Shown: piece by piece, positions 51,176-61,620 of the stretch | Position numbering within the stretch: the first letter of the stretch is position 1 | Layout: each line of letters begins with the position of its first letter | Source: Streptococcus equinus ATCC 9812 | GTDB taxonomy: Bacteria > Bacillota > Bacilli > Lactobacillales > Streptococcaceae | NCBI RefSeq assembly: GCF_000187265.1 | Contig: NZ_GL698429.1 | Span: 1,203,698-1,267,697 of the forward strand | Direction of reading: 5' to 3' | DNA: 64,000 nucleotides | Made by a program: the position numbers and the translations under genes | Notes under the pieces: model-generated | Databases searched by the model: none | Told to the model about the DNA's origin: nothing | The model's input: only the letters and a program-made list of their open reading frames with translations

Positions 51176-52423
51176 TTATTCTTTATTTTCTGAATCGAAA
51201 ACTTGCTCGACATGGTCATGAATATCTTCTTTGATTTCTTTTGTTTCAACGACTGACTCTTCACCTAATTGTTGATATTCTACTTTATCTTTCTTAGTAA
51301 ATTTCTTATCATCGTCATATTTTTTAGAAATCAAGGAAATCATGCGGCGACGCAAATGTTTTTCATCTTGGACATTACTCTTTTCGCGAATCCAAGCTTG
51401 AAGTAACACAACCAGCATAACCATACCGATGTAACCAAGAACTGGGTACATAATAGAAACAAGTTGTTTGAAACCAAGGAATGATAAGGCATAACCACTA
51501 ATAACAAAAATAATCAAGTAACGTTTGAATTGACTTTCACCTTGAGTTTCAGAAAATCGTTTAGCTAGTGCATAGTACAAACTAAAAGCCGTATTGAAGA
51601 TAAGCCCGAACACCACAAGTGCGTAAGCTAAGGCAAACCACGGATGAATCTCATTAGCAAGTACTAGCATTGGATTATCTGCTGAAGCAAGCTTTCCAAC
51701 ATTAACAAATAAGACAAGCGATGTCACAGCGATAATAAGACCGACAATCGCACCACCAAGGGTACCACCTTTTTCAGCCACACCAATACGAATAATTGAA
51801 CCACCAAGGACAAAAGCCATTGATACCCCAGTCATCACACAGATGGCAAAGTAATTAAGAACTGATACCCAAATATTTGGCATATTTGTTGGCAAGGTCT
51901 TAGCAACTGCATTCAACTGAGTAAAATCAAATGATTGTCCGATAAGCGTATGACCAGCAATAATCAGCACCATGATAATAACAATCGGCGTAAAAATCCC
52001 GATAATCTGAGTAATTTTCTCAAAATCAAGAAAGCTGACAAAAATCACAAGGAGAGCACAGATTAAAGCTCCTAACCAAGTCGGTAATCCAAATTGTTGA
52101 TTAAGGTTAGCCCCCAATCCTGCTAGCATGACAAAGCCGATAACATAACAAGAAACAATCAAAGCAATATCAAGCACGCGATTTGTAAATGGGTGAGCGA
52201 TTTTAGAAAGCACTTCTGAGTGATCATTTGAGCGATAATAACTACCAAGTGTTATAATAATACGTCCAAAAATCGCATTCAAAATTCCCAAAACAACAAC
52301 GCCAATCATTCCCCAAACACCGAATCCGACAAAATATTGCATCAAATCCTGTCCTGAAGAAAGCCCAGCACCAACAATAATACCAACATAAGCCAGTGCA
52401 ATTGATAAAATTCGTTTAACCAC
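51176..52423 (-). CDS. YkvI-type membrane protein
   Basis: 415 residues: ten to twelve hydrophobic segments (residues 5-350) with AYVGIIVGAGLSSGQDLMQYF near the start, as in YkvI proteins related to amino-acid permeases, then a hydrophilic, charged 70-residue cytoplasmic tail. Function unknown. The RBS AAAGGAGG precedes the ATG. Confidence 0.8.
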   Translation of the reverse strand: MVKRILSIALAYVGIIVGAGLSSGQDLMQYFVGFGVWGMIGVVVLGILNAIFGRIIITLGSYYRSNDHSEVLSKIAHPFTNRVLDIALIVSCYVIGFVMLAGLGANLNQQFGLPTWLGALICALLVIFVSFLDFEKITQIIGIFTPIVIIMVLIIAGHTLIGQSFDFTQLNAVAKTLPTNMPNIWVSVLNYFAICVMTGVSMAFVLGGSIIRIGVAEKGGTLGGAIVGLIIAVTSLVLFVNVGKLASADNPMLVLANEIHPWFALAYALVVFGLIFNTAFSLYYALAKRFSETQGESQFKRYLIIFVISGYALSFLGFKQLVSIMYPVLGYIGMVMLVVLLQAWIREKSNVQDEKHLRRRMISLISKKYDDDKKFTKKDKVEYQQLGEESVVETKEIKEDIHDHVEQVFDSENKE

Positions 52424-52553
52424 TTTTCCTCCTTTTTAAATCAGGCAACATTAATAGATTATCAAAAGCAGATTAAACAAACGTTACTTTTGTAACACGG
52501 GAATAACAGTTATTATTTTTTGATTAATTATTTCTCAGCTTTATTTTAACACA

Positions 52554-52591
52554 AAACCCCGCTAGAACGGTAATTCTAGCGAGGCTTTTTA
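52554..52591 (-). terminator. purA terminator
   Basis: CGCTAGAA ttaccg TTCTAGCG, then GGGGTTTTG on the minus strand, with a bidirectional look. Confidence 0.88.
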
Positions 52592-52618
52592 GTATTGTAT
52601 ATTGAATAATTTGTAAGC

Positions 52619-54063
<1,445 letters not shown>

Positions 54064-54069
54064 CAGTTC

Positions 54070-54098
54070 ATTATATGACTTTTCCGTCATTTTTTCAA
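54070..54098 (-). promoter_or_regulatory. purA promoter
   Basis: TTGAAA (minus strand, 54093-54098), 17 nt, TATAAT (54070-54075). The remaining 200 nt up to gshAB hold no gene I can support. Confidence 0.8.
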
Positions 54099-54314
54099 TA
54101 TTTGACGTTAAAATTTTATTTTTCCCGAACTTTTTTCAAAAAAAACTATGATATCTCAGATTTTATAGCAAAGTCTGAAAATTCTAAAAACTGTATCTTG
54201 CCGTCTTTAAGCTCCGTAGCAATTCTTTGCATTTTCACAAAGTTTTCCATAGAATGAGATTACGACACTAATGGTAGCATTATCATTAAATAAAAATCAC
54301 TATGAGGAAATAAA

Positions 54315-56564
54315 ATGACCGTCAATGGTTTATTACAAAATACATCAAAATATTCGCCGATTTTGCAAGCAACATTCGGTCTAGAAAGAGAAAGTTTGCG
54401 CATCAATCAAGAAAACAAAGTGGCGCAAACTAACCACCCCGATAAGCTTGGTAATCGCTCATTTCATCCATACATTCAGACGGATTACAGTGAAGCTCAG
54501 ATAGAACTTATCACTCCTATTGGAAAAACAACCCAAGATGCCCTTCGTACCTTAGGAGCTATCACAGATGTAGCTGGGCGCTCAATCAATCAAGATGAGT
54601 ACCTTTGGCCGCTATCTATGCCGCCAAAACTTGGTGAAGACGATATTCATATCGCCAAATTAGACGACGCTTGGGAACGCCAGTACCGCGAACATTTGGC
54701 TGAAAGTTATGGCAAAATTCTCCAATCTATGTCTGGTATTCATTATAATGTAGAACTCGGTAAAGACTTGGTTGCAACCTTATTTGAAGAAAGTAACTAT
54801 GACTCTCTTGTTCACTTCAAAAATGACCTCTATCTTAAATTAGCCCAAAACTTCTTACGCTATCGTTGGCTTTTGACTTACCTCTATGGTGCTTCGCCAA
54901 TCGCTGAAGAAGGCTTTTTAAATGCTCCTTGGAAACAACCCGTTCGTTCAATTCGAAATAGCCATCTTGGTTATGTCAACCATACTGATATCAAGGTCTC
55001 TTACCAAAGTCTTGACCATTATATCGCTGATATCGAGCGCTATGTTTCAAGCAATCAGCTTATCGCTGAAAAAGAATTTTACTCTGCTGTTCGCCTTCGT
55101 GGTAGCAAGCATGTTCGTGACTATTTGACAAAAGGTGTCACTTACCTTGAACTGCGCACTTTTGACCTCAATCCTTTTGATAACCGTGGAATTACTCAAG
55201 AGACACTTGATACTGTGCACCTTTTTGTTCTTGCGCTTCTTTGGCTAGATAGTAGCTCTGCTATTGACCAAGACATCACAGAAGCTAGCAAGTTAAATGA
55301 CAAAATTGCACTTAGCCACCCTCTAGATAAATTACCAGAAGATGCTCCTATCGAAAGCATTCTGTCAGCTATGCAAGGAATTGTTGATTACTTTGAATTA
55401 TCTGATTATTACCAAGGGCTTATCGATGCTATCAAAAATCAGATTGACCATCCTGAACAAACTATCGCTGGACGTCTGCTAGATGAGATTGACAATTTAT
55501 CATTAGAATCTTTTGGGCAAAAACAAGGTCAAGCTTTTCACGATTATGCTTGGCAAGCCCCTTACGCACTCAAAGGCTATGAAAACATGGAATTATCAAC
55601 ACAATTATTGATGTTTGATGCCATCCAAAAAGGTGTTCACTTAGAAATTCTCGATGAAAACGACCAATTCATTAAACTTTGGCACGGTGAGCACGTTGAA
55701 TACGTTAAAAATGCCAACATGACCGGAAAAGACAGCTACATCACTCCACTTATCATGGAAAATAAAGTTGTCACTAAAAAACTATTGTCAAAAGCTGGTT
55801 TCCCAGTTCCAAAAGGCGAAGAATTCGCTGATAAAGCTGCCGCGCTCCGCTATTTCTCACAAATCAAAGACAAAGCTATCGTCGTCAAACCAAAATCAAC
55901 TAACTTTGGACTTGGTATTTCTATTTTCAAGGAATCTGCCGACCTGACAGCCTATCAAAAAGCCTTGGATATCGCCTTTGCTGAAGATGACACTATTCTT
56001 ATTGAAGAATTCATTTCAGGTACGGAGTACCGCTTTTTCGTCCTAGATGGCAAATGTGAAGCTGTGCTACTGCGTGTTCCTGCTAACGTCGTCGGAGACG
56101 GCAAGCACACCATTGCCCAATTAGTAGAGTTGAAAAATCAAGACCCACTGCGTGGACGTGGCCACCGTTCTCCACTTGAAATCATTGACCTTGGCGATGT
56201 TGAAAAGCTCATGCTAAAACAACAAGGTTACACGCCTGATGATATTCCAGCTGACAGAGTCCGAGTTGATTTGCGACGTAACTCTAACATTTCAACAGGT
56301 GGAGATTCCATCGATGTGACAGACATCATGCCAGACGATTATAAAACATTAGCTGCGCAAATGGCTAGCGCTGTAGGTGCTTGGGTCTGCGGGGTTGACT
56401 TAATTATTCCTGATAAGAGTCTTCCTGCAAGCAAAGAAGAGCCAAACTGTGCTTGTATTGAACTCAATTTCAACCCTGCTATTTACCTTCACACTTATTG
56501 TCACGAGGGGCCAGGACAAGCACTCACTCCAAAAATCATCGCTAAACTATTTCCTGAGATTTAA
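54315..56564 (+). CDS. gshAB: Bifunctional glutamate-cysteine ligase/glutathione synthetase
   Basis: Makes glutathione in two steps. 749 residues: N-terminal gamma-glutamylcysteine ligase (TFGLERESLRIN, IQTDYSEAQIELITP, FDLNPFDNRGI) and C-terminal ATP-grasp glutathione synthetase (KPKSTNFGLGISIF, ELNFNPAIYLHTYCHEG). The RBS ATGAGGAAATAAA precedes the ATG. The 3' terminus (TPKIIAKLFPEI) is echoed by a diverged copy at 61621-61668 beyond the next four genes, so this end may have been replaced by the incoming island. Confidence 0.96.
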   Translation: MTVNGLLQNTSKYSPILQATFGLERESLRINQENKVAQTNHPDKLGNRSFHPYIQTDYSEAQIELITPIGKTTQDALRTLGAITDVAGRSINQDEYLWPLSMPPKLGEDDIHIAKLDDAWERQYREHLAESYGKILQSMSGIHYNVELGKDLVATLFEESNYDSLVHFKNDLYLKLAQNFLRYRWLLTYLYGASPIAEEGFLNAPWKQPVRSIRNSHLGYVNHTDIKVSYQSLDHYIADIERYVSSNQLIAEKEFYSAVRLRGSKHVRDYLTKGVTYLELRTFDLNPFDNRGITQETLDTVHLFVLALLWLDSSSAIDQDITEASKLNDKIALSHPLDKLPEDAPIESILSAMQGIVDYFELSDYYQGLIDAIKNQIDHPEQTIAGRLLDEIDNLSLESFGQKQGQAFHDYAWQAPYALKGYENMELSTQLLMFDAIQKGVHLEILDENDQFIKLWHGEHVEYVKNANMTGKDSYITPLIMENKVVTKKLLSKAGFPVPKGEEFADKAAALRYFSQIKDKAIVVKPKSTNFGLGISIFKESADLTAYQKALDIAFAEDDTILIEEFISGTEYRFFVLDGKCEAVLLRVPANVVGDGKHTIAQLVELKNQDPLRGRGHRSPLEIIDLGDVEKLMLKQQGYTPDDIPADRVRVDLRRNSNISTGGDSIDVTDIMPDDYKTLAAQMASAVGAWVCGVDLIIPDKSLPASKEEPNCACIELNFNPAIYLHTYCHEGPGQALTPKIIAKLFPEI

Positions 56565-56608
56565 GAAAGTTAAAAAATCAAATCCCTCAGCAGAAAATGA
56601 AAGATATA

Positions 56609-56641
56609 AAAATAACGGAGAGCATTTGCTCACCGTTATTT
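56609..56641. terminator. Bidirectional terminator between gshAB and AAA+ gene
   Basis: AATAACGGaGAGCA ttt GCTCaCCGTTATT hairpin; the stop codon of the AAA+ gene lies in its right arm. Confidence 0.88.
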
Positions 56642-57754
56642 GTTTACGTCTTCTGTTTTTAAAGTATAGGTTGGAATATCTGATTCAATGATTTGCATCA
56701 GTTGTTTACGACTTGGTGTAGCTGTTTCTTTTGATAACCTTTTAGATTGAGCTAATACAACATCATCAAAGAAATTTCTAACTAAGCGACCATTTGAGAA
56801 GTTTTCATCCTGTTCTTTCAGCTTGCAATCAAACCACTCTCTTACTTTTAAAAGTGCTGTCTCAGTAGGTCTATACTCATAAGAATTACAATCAAATGTA
56901 AAGATATCAACCAACTCATCTAGTGTATAATCTGGGAAATCAATAAAAGTATTGAATCTAGATTTCAAACCCGGGTTAGATTGGAAAAACTTATCCATCA
57001 AATCAGAATAACCTGCCACAATCACGACTAAATCATCACGATAATCTTCCAAAGCTTTAGTTAATTCTGTTAAACATTCTCTACCATAGCTATCACTTTT
57101 TTCATTTTCTGTAATGCTATAAGCTTCATCAATGAATAACACTCCTCCTTTAGCACGGTTAACCAGTTTTTTAACCTTAATCGCTGTTTGTCCCTGATAT
57201 TCTGCAATCAAATCTGTCCGACTAGCTTCGATAAAGTGTCCTTTACTCAATAAGCCAAGTGATTTATACATTTTTCCAACAATACGAGCGACCGTTGTTT
57301 TAGCTGTTCCAGGATTTCCTAAAAATGCCATGTGTAAAGTTTTATTAGATTTCTTCAATCCTGCTTTAACACGAGCTTGTTGAATTTTATTAAATGTAAT
57401 TAAATCATTAACTTGCTCTTTTACAGCTGTCAAACCTACCAGTTTATTCAGATCTTCTTGTAAGTCATCTAATGATTTATTTGACGATGTCTTAAGTCGC
57501 TGATAACTTTCATCAATTTGCTTTGAACCTAGATAAAGATAAAGTAATTGAAGAATTATTGCCTGATTTTTTGCAAATGTTTCCTGATGATGTTTCAAAT
57601 GTCCCAATTGATTAATTAATGCCAACACTGCAGCATCATTTTTATTATCAACAATATCCAAAGCAATTTTTTCAAAAGCTTTGTCTTTTTGTAATTGAAG
57701 GTCTAATTTTTGACACTCATCAAGTAACTTTTGACGGTATTCACTTGATATCAT
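56636..57754 (-). CDS. AAA+ ATPase, CbbX/SpoVK-like (cassette gene 4)
   Basis: 372 residues. An N-terminal helical region (1-95) precedes one AAA+ module: Walker A GNPGTAKTT at 146-154, Walker B VLFIDEAYS from 205, sensor VIVAGYSDLM, arginine finger NPGLKSRF near 266. The layout matches CbbX/SpoVK/EccA-type remodelling ATPases. The Walker A has alanine where glycine is usual (GTGKTT). The start ATG overlaps the stop of the in-frame tail of the preceding gene (TAATG), so they are translationally coupled. It probably drives the cassette's other proteins; the substrate is unknown. Confidence 0.85.
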   Translation of the reverse strand: MISSEYRQKLLDECQKLDLQLQKDKAFEKIALDIVDNKNDAAVLALINQLGHLKHHQETFAKNQAIILQLLYLYLGSKQIDESYQRLKTSSNKSLDDLQEDLNKLVGLTAVKEQVNDLITFNKIQQARVKAGLKKSNKTLHMAFLGNPGTAKTTVARIVGKMYKSLGLLSKGHFIEASRTDLIAEYQGQTAIKVKKLVNRAKGGVLFIDEAYSITENEKSDSYGRECLTELTKALEDYRDDLVVIVAGYSDLMDKFFQSNPGLKSRFNTFIDFPDYTLDELVDIFTFDCNSYEYRPTETALLKVREWFDCKLKEQDENFSNGRLVRNFFDDVVLAQSKRLSKETATPSRKQLMQIIESDIPTYTLKTEDVNK

Positions 57755-57831
57755 TAAAACACCCCGCTAACTAGTAAAATTAACAATACAACCACAGCTA
57801 CAAAATTCACACCTAGTCCGATTGATAGATA
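57754..57831 (-). other. In-frame transmembrane tail beyond the TAG of cassette gene 3
   Basis: 25 codons, nearly all hydrophobic, directly follow the TAG, remain in frame, and end in TAA overlapping the ATG of the AAA+ gene. The overlap argues that this is the gene's true C-terminus, cut off by a recent nonsense change (for example from TGG), or reached by readthrough. Confidence 0.75.
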
Positions 57832-58887
57832 CTAAATCTTTTTACCAGCTTCTTCTTGAAGACGCTTAGTTTCTGCAAGACTTTCAGTTTGCACTTGCGA
57901 AATTTGGTTGTATTCCTCTTGGAGTGCTGAAAATTGTCCAGCCATAGACTCTTGAGAAGTATGTAACTCACGAAGTGCTTTTTCTTGACTCGCTTTAAAG
58001 TCTTGATATTCATCATACAAGTTAGTGAGTTGCTGCGTTATAGTAGTCTGTCTTTCTTGAAGATGTAATATCTCATCAGCCATTAATTCTTGAGATGCAT
58101 AGACTTCATCAAATGCATCTTCTTGACTCGCTTTAAAATCTTGATATTCATCATAGAACATATCAATATCTTTCAAATGTTGAAGTTCATCCAAGTCGTC
58201 CTTATGTTTTTTAAGAACTTCAATAACCATTTTTTGAGATTCTATAAGTTTTTGATTTTCTTCAAGACCTCGAACGGCTTTTTTATTTGCTTCTTTAGCC
58301 ATTTCCATATTCACCAAAATACGTTGCAAGTAGTCCTGATCAAGTGAGTCAAATGCAGCAGCAACAAACCCAAAGAATTTATAAATTTCTATAAGTTGAT
58401 TATTATTTTCTTTCAGAGAAGCTTGAATCTTTTTAGTAATCTTATTTACATCTTCGGCCTTAACTATTGCATCATGTATAAAAAATAAGCCCTCTTCTGT
58501 TTCAGCTAACATAGGAAGTTCTGATTTCTTTGATACACGCTTAGCTAACTCATCAATGTCTTTTTTAGACTTTTTAAAACGTTCGGTCCAACTAGTAAAC
58601 TTACTATAATTATTCAAATTAAAGCTATTTGTCTTGTTTCTGATAACAGTTTGAGGAGTATAATCTTTTTCTTTAGCAGTTTGAGAGATATAATCTGTTG
58701 ATGGTTCTGCGATAACAACATACTTTCCTTGCTCTTTTTTCCATTCCACTATGCCAGCTTTTTCCATTTGTTTAACTGTTTCACAAACTTCATTATAGTA
58801 TTTGTTTGTTTCTTTTGTGATATCTGTAGGTGAAAAGCCTCTGTATCTGTAATAGTTAAGAATATATTCTTGAATTTCTTTTGACAT
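57832..58887 (-). CDS. Winged-helix/coiled-coil protein, tail interrupted by TAG (cassette gene 3)
   Basis: 351 residues to the TAG at 57832-57834. Residues 1-60 resemble a winged helix (FSPTDITKETNKYYNEVCETVKQMEKAGIVEW); 140-351 are mostly coiled coil, including a tandem pair of 46-residue units, each starting YDEYQDFKASQE (245 and 291). After the TAG the same frame continues through a hydrophobic segment (YLSIGLGVNFVAVVVLLILL...) to TAA 57754-57756. The intact form is therefore probably a tail-anchored membrane protein of about 377 residues. RBS GGAG lies before the ATG; it starts 8 nt after gene 2. No known family is recognised. Confidence 0.75.
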   Translation of the reverse strand: MSKEIQEYILNYYRYRGFSPTDITKETNKYYNEVCETVKQMEKAGIVEWKKEQGKYVVIAEPSTDYISQTAKEKDYTPQTVIRNKTNSFNLNNYSKFTSWTERFKKSKKDIDELAKRVSKKSELPMLAETEEGLFFIHDAIVKAEDVNKITKKIQASLKENNNQLIEIYKFFGFVAAAFDSLDQDYLQRILVNMEMAKEANKKAVRGLEENQKLIESQKMVIEVLKKHKDDLDELQHLKDIDMFYDEYQDFKASQEDAFDEVYASQELMADEILHLQERQTTITQQLTNLYDEYQDFKASQEKALRELHTSQESMAGQFSALQEEYNQISQVQTESLAETKRLQEEAGKKI

Positions 58888-58895
58888 CTTATCTC

Positions 58896-60590
58896 CTATT
58901 TCAATAAATCTTCTAAATCTGCTTGCATTTCCGCAATGTTATAGTCACTCTCAGGAACGGGCGTAAAGATTTCCTCTAATGCTTCTCGTGTTATTTTATT
59001 TGCTTCTCTATGTCGGTTATCAATCTTCTTCATAATCTTCTTACTCTCGACCTCTAGTCTTTTTTTACCAAGAGCAATTTGGATTTCTTGTTTACGAAGG
59101 ATTTGGTTGTTTTTGTCTATAGCCTGAGATCTCAAATCACTTTTTTGTTTTTTAGCGATAAGTTTATTAATCATGTTTAATGCTATTGCACCAATTAAAC
59201 CTGAAATAACTGCTCCAAAAAACATACCTAAAACATTAGCAAGACTACCTAGTAAAGGAATTTGAATTGTAAAAATCGGAATCGTCATCAACCCCTTTTC
59301 AATAGTCTCACTAAGCACCAATGCTCCAATTCCACTCATACCAGCAATGACAATTTTACCCGCTTCCATCAATCGTATTTCCAGTGATTTACTTTTATTC
59401 TCTGGACTCCTTAAATAATCAATAGCTCCTTTTAGTGATTGCCAACTCTGTTTTAGCATGGTCCACACCTTTGTTAGTGTACTAAAAACTGGTCCCACAA
59501 TTGTACTTACAATGGTCATAACCGACGTTTTTCCTGCATTAATGACTTTAGCTTTCAACTCTCCAACAAACTTATGTATTGTTTCTTTTAAGGAATCTAG
59601 CAAAGTTTTTAATTTACGTTGTCCAGACTTAAACCATTTCACAAGGTGAACAATGACTTCCTTAACAAAATCAGCTAGTAATTGCATAACTACTTCACGA
59701 ATTAAGGACTTTCCAGTAAGAAAAGCTTCTTCTTTTTGACTTTGACGTCCTTCTTGTTCTAAGCGTTCCTCTCCCTCTTTTTCTTTTTGCTTGATAAAAT
59801 CATCCGACTCTTGTTTGGCCTTTTCATAGTGTTTTGTCTTATCCTTTTGAGCCATCTCCTCATCTAATTTATTACTTTTTCTGTTATTTCGTTCGGCCGT
59901 CGTGTAACCTTGTAAATTATGAGAATCATTGATAATATCCGCTAGTTGCTCATTATTATATGCCATTTGAAGACTTGAATTTCTGTAAAGCTTTTCTGAA
60001 GGATTCACATGTTCTCGTTGAGCGGCTAAAGGATTGTTCTTATTACCTATTTTGGTCTTAGTTGGGATTTTTCTTCCTGTATAGATATCTCTAACAGTCT
60101 CTATTCCATTCTTATATTGTTCTCCTGCCCTTTTTAATGTTTTATCCATTCCAGGATTAACATATTTAGCCCTAAATTCTTTATGAGGTTTATTCTTAAA
60201 TCTATCATAATTCTTTTCTAGTTGTTCCCTACTATGATAGTTATGTTTTGCAATCTTCCCTTTTTCAAAATTTTCTACAGTCTGGATATGTGCACTATTA
60301 CGTAAATCTAAGGTATTACCATGATTTTCTTTAATAAATTCCTCACCCACAGTAACAGCAAGTTGATTTTGAACCTGCTCCATTATGACATTTTGAACAA
60401 CTTTTCCTAATTCTTCGGGGTTGTCAATTTTTTCTCTTTCGTCATTCAAAAGCTCCAAATCAGCAACCAAATCTCCAACTTCTTGATTCAACACTTCTTC
60501 CATCGCATCAAAGTCAAAATTTTCATAATCAAGACTATCTGCAACAAGTTCTTGTTTCAATTCTTTTTCATTGTCTTGCATAAGGTCCAT
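58896..60590 (-). CDS. HNH-like membrane-associated protein, candidate effector (cassette gene 2)
   Basis: 564 residues, no named family. Residues 1-130 are acidic and helical. Residues 169-240 form an HNH-like motif: YTGRK, REHVNP (H194), then NLQ (N225) and ERNNRKS (N235-K238-S239), in the spacing of HNH nucleases. A charged coiled region (240-290) follows, then amphipathic helices (295-400), hydrophobic segments (about 411-430 and 436-478) and a lysine-rich helical tail. AGAGGAG lies 5 nt before the ATG, overlapping the end of the WYL gene. I infer a nuclease or membrane-acting effector; catalysis is unproven. Confidence 0.7.
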   Translation of the reverse strand: MDLMQDNEKELKQELVADSLDYENFDFDAMEEVLNQEVGDLVADLELLNDEREKIDNPEELGKVVQNVIMEQVQNQLAVTVGEEFIKENHGNTLDLRNSAHIQTVENFEKGKIAKHNYHSREQLEKNYDRFKNKPHKEFRAKYVNPGMDKTLKRAGEQYKNGIETVRDIYTGRKIPTKTKIGNKNNPLAAQREHVNPSEKLYRNSSLQMAYNNEQLADIINDSHNLQGYTTAERNNRKSNKLDEEMAQKDKTKHYEKAKQESDDFIKQKEKEGEERLEQEGRQSQKEEAFLTGKSLIREVVMQLLADFVKEVIVHLVKWFKSGQRKLKTLLDSLKETIHKFVGELKAKVINAGKTSVMTIVSTIVGPVFSTLTKVWTMLKQSWQSLKGAIDYLRSPENKSKSLEIRLMEAGKIVIAGMSGIGALVLSETIEKGLMTIPIFTIQIPLLGSLANVLGMFFGAVISGLIGAIALNMINKLIAKKQKSDLRSQAIDKNNQILRKQEIQIALGKKRLEVESKKIMKKIDNRHREANKITREALEEIFTPVPESDYNIAEMQADLEDLLK

Positions 60591-60592
60591 AT

Positions 60593-61486
60593 CTACTCCT
60601 CTTTTTCTAATATTCTTACCCTATCTCCTTGACTTCTTAGCCACATTTCAAGGCCTTTACCAAAGGCTTCTGCTCTGGCTATTACACCTTTCTCTGTTTC
60701 TTTTTCGATGCGGACTGTTGGGAGCCTGTCCAGTAAGGCTTCTAAAACACCTGTAAATTCGAAACGAATCGTTTGTAACTCTCCACTATACATGAATGGC
60801 GTCCTCTTTTTAAAACCTGCTTCATCATAACCCCTAGGGTCTATTGTAAAGGTTTCATTAGTGATTTTTATCGTTTCAATTCGGTCAACTCTAAATATAA
60901 TTGGATACTCAATCGTTACATCCATTGGAAATGCCAATAGGTAAAAATAAAATTCCGAAAAGACAATTCCAACAGGCTTTACCTTATGTTGTTTAATCTT
61001 CTTATCTACTCGCTGATAATCAATCTCTATTATCTGTTGATTGGTAATTGTTTGTCTAAGTTTCCAAATATCATCAATAAGCGCTTTGCCATGTTGAAGT
61101 TCTAAATAATGAAATCTTTCATTACTAATTGCATCCTTAACACCTCTACGTTCTTCTCCTTGGCAGAGTATAAGTAATTTATCAACAATTTTGTTAAACT
61201 CTTCCTTATTAAAGGCACGACTTTCAATTAGAATTTTACAAATGGCAAAAATCTCTTGCTCTGTAAGATTTTTGGCACTTTTATCCAACCTGTAACAATT
61301 TTCCTTACGATCATAGATAATATCACCTAACCCTTTTTCCCGGTAATAATCCCTAAGTTTATTGATATCTCGTTGAAATGTCTTGGAATCAATACAAAAT
61401 GTTTCCAAAAGATCAGCTTTTTCTAACGATTTGCCCTGATTGATACGATTATGAAGTTCTAATAACCTAAACGCTGACGCTGTCAT
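60593..61486 (-). CDS. WYL-domain transcriptional regulator (cassette gene 1)
   Basis: 297 residues: an N-terminal winged helix (FRLLELHNRINQGKS...DSKTFQRDINKLRDYY) and a WYL-type ligand-binding domain (IEIDYQRVDKKIKQHKVKPVGIVF), then a C-terminal extension. Such regulators (BrxR, CapW, DriD types) often repress phage-defence or DNA-damage operons and sense nucleic acids. ATG 61486 follows AGAAGGG by 6 nt. It is the first gene of the cassette and ends 2 nt before gene 2. Confidence 0.87.
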   Translation of the reverse strand: MTASAFRLLELHNRINQGKSLEKADLLETFCIDSKTFQRDINKLRDYYREKGLGDIIYDRKENCYRLDKSAKNLTEQEIFAICKILIESRAFNKEEFNKIVDKLLILCQGEERRGVKDAISNERFHYLELQHGKALIDDIWKLRQTITNQQIIEIDYQRVDKKIKQHKVKPVGIVFSEFYFYLLAFPMDVTIEYPIIFRVDRIETIKITNETFTIDPRGYDEAGFKKRTPFMYSGELQTIRFEFTGVLEALLDRLPTVRIEKETEKGVIARAEAFGKGLEMWLRSQGDRVRILEKEE

Positions 61487-61522
61487 AACCAACCCTTCTA
61501 AATTCACTCTCAATAATTTTTA

Positions 61523-61555
61523 CTGTCACATTATACCATATATGCAGGGACAGTT
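61523..61555 (-). promoter_or_regulatory. Cassette promoter with inverted repeat
   Basis: TATAAT (minus strand, 61531-61536) lies between the arms ACTGTC (61550-61555 on the minus strand) and GACAGT (61523-61528), 21 nt apart. The layout suits an autoregulating WYL repressor covering the -10; the -35 is poor. Confidence 0.6.
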
Positions 61556-61620
61556 TTTGGGGTTGTACTTTATCTTTTATCTATTTTTGTAAAAAAATTA
61601 TTTTATACGCTATATATTAC

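Noticed and set aside
54075..54257. 60-codon plus-strand ORF upstream of gshAB
   Set aside because: It runs across the purA promoter on the other strand and has no RBS or family features.
57984..58158. Direct repeats that could suggest a CRISPR-like array
   Set aside because: Only two copies, in frame inside a coiled-coil gene, with a 138-nt period; they are a coding duplication.
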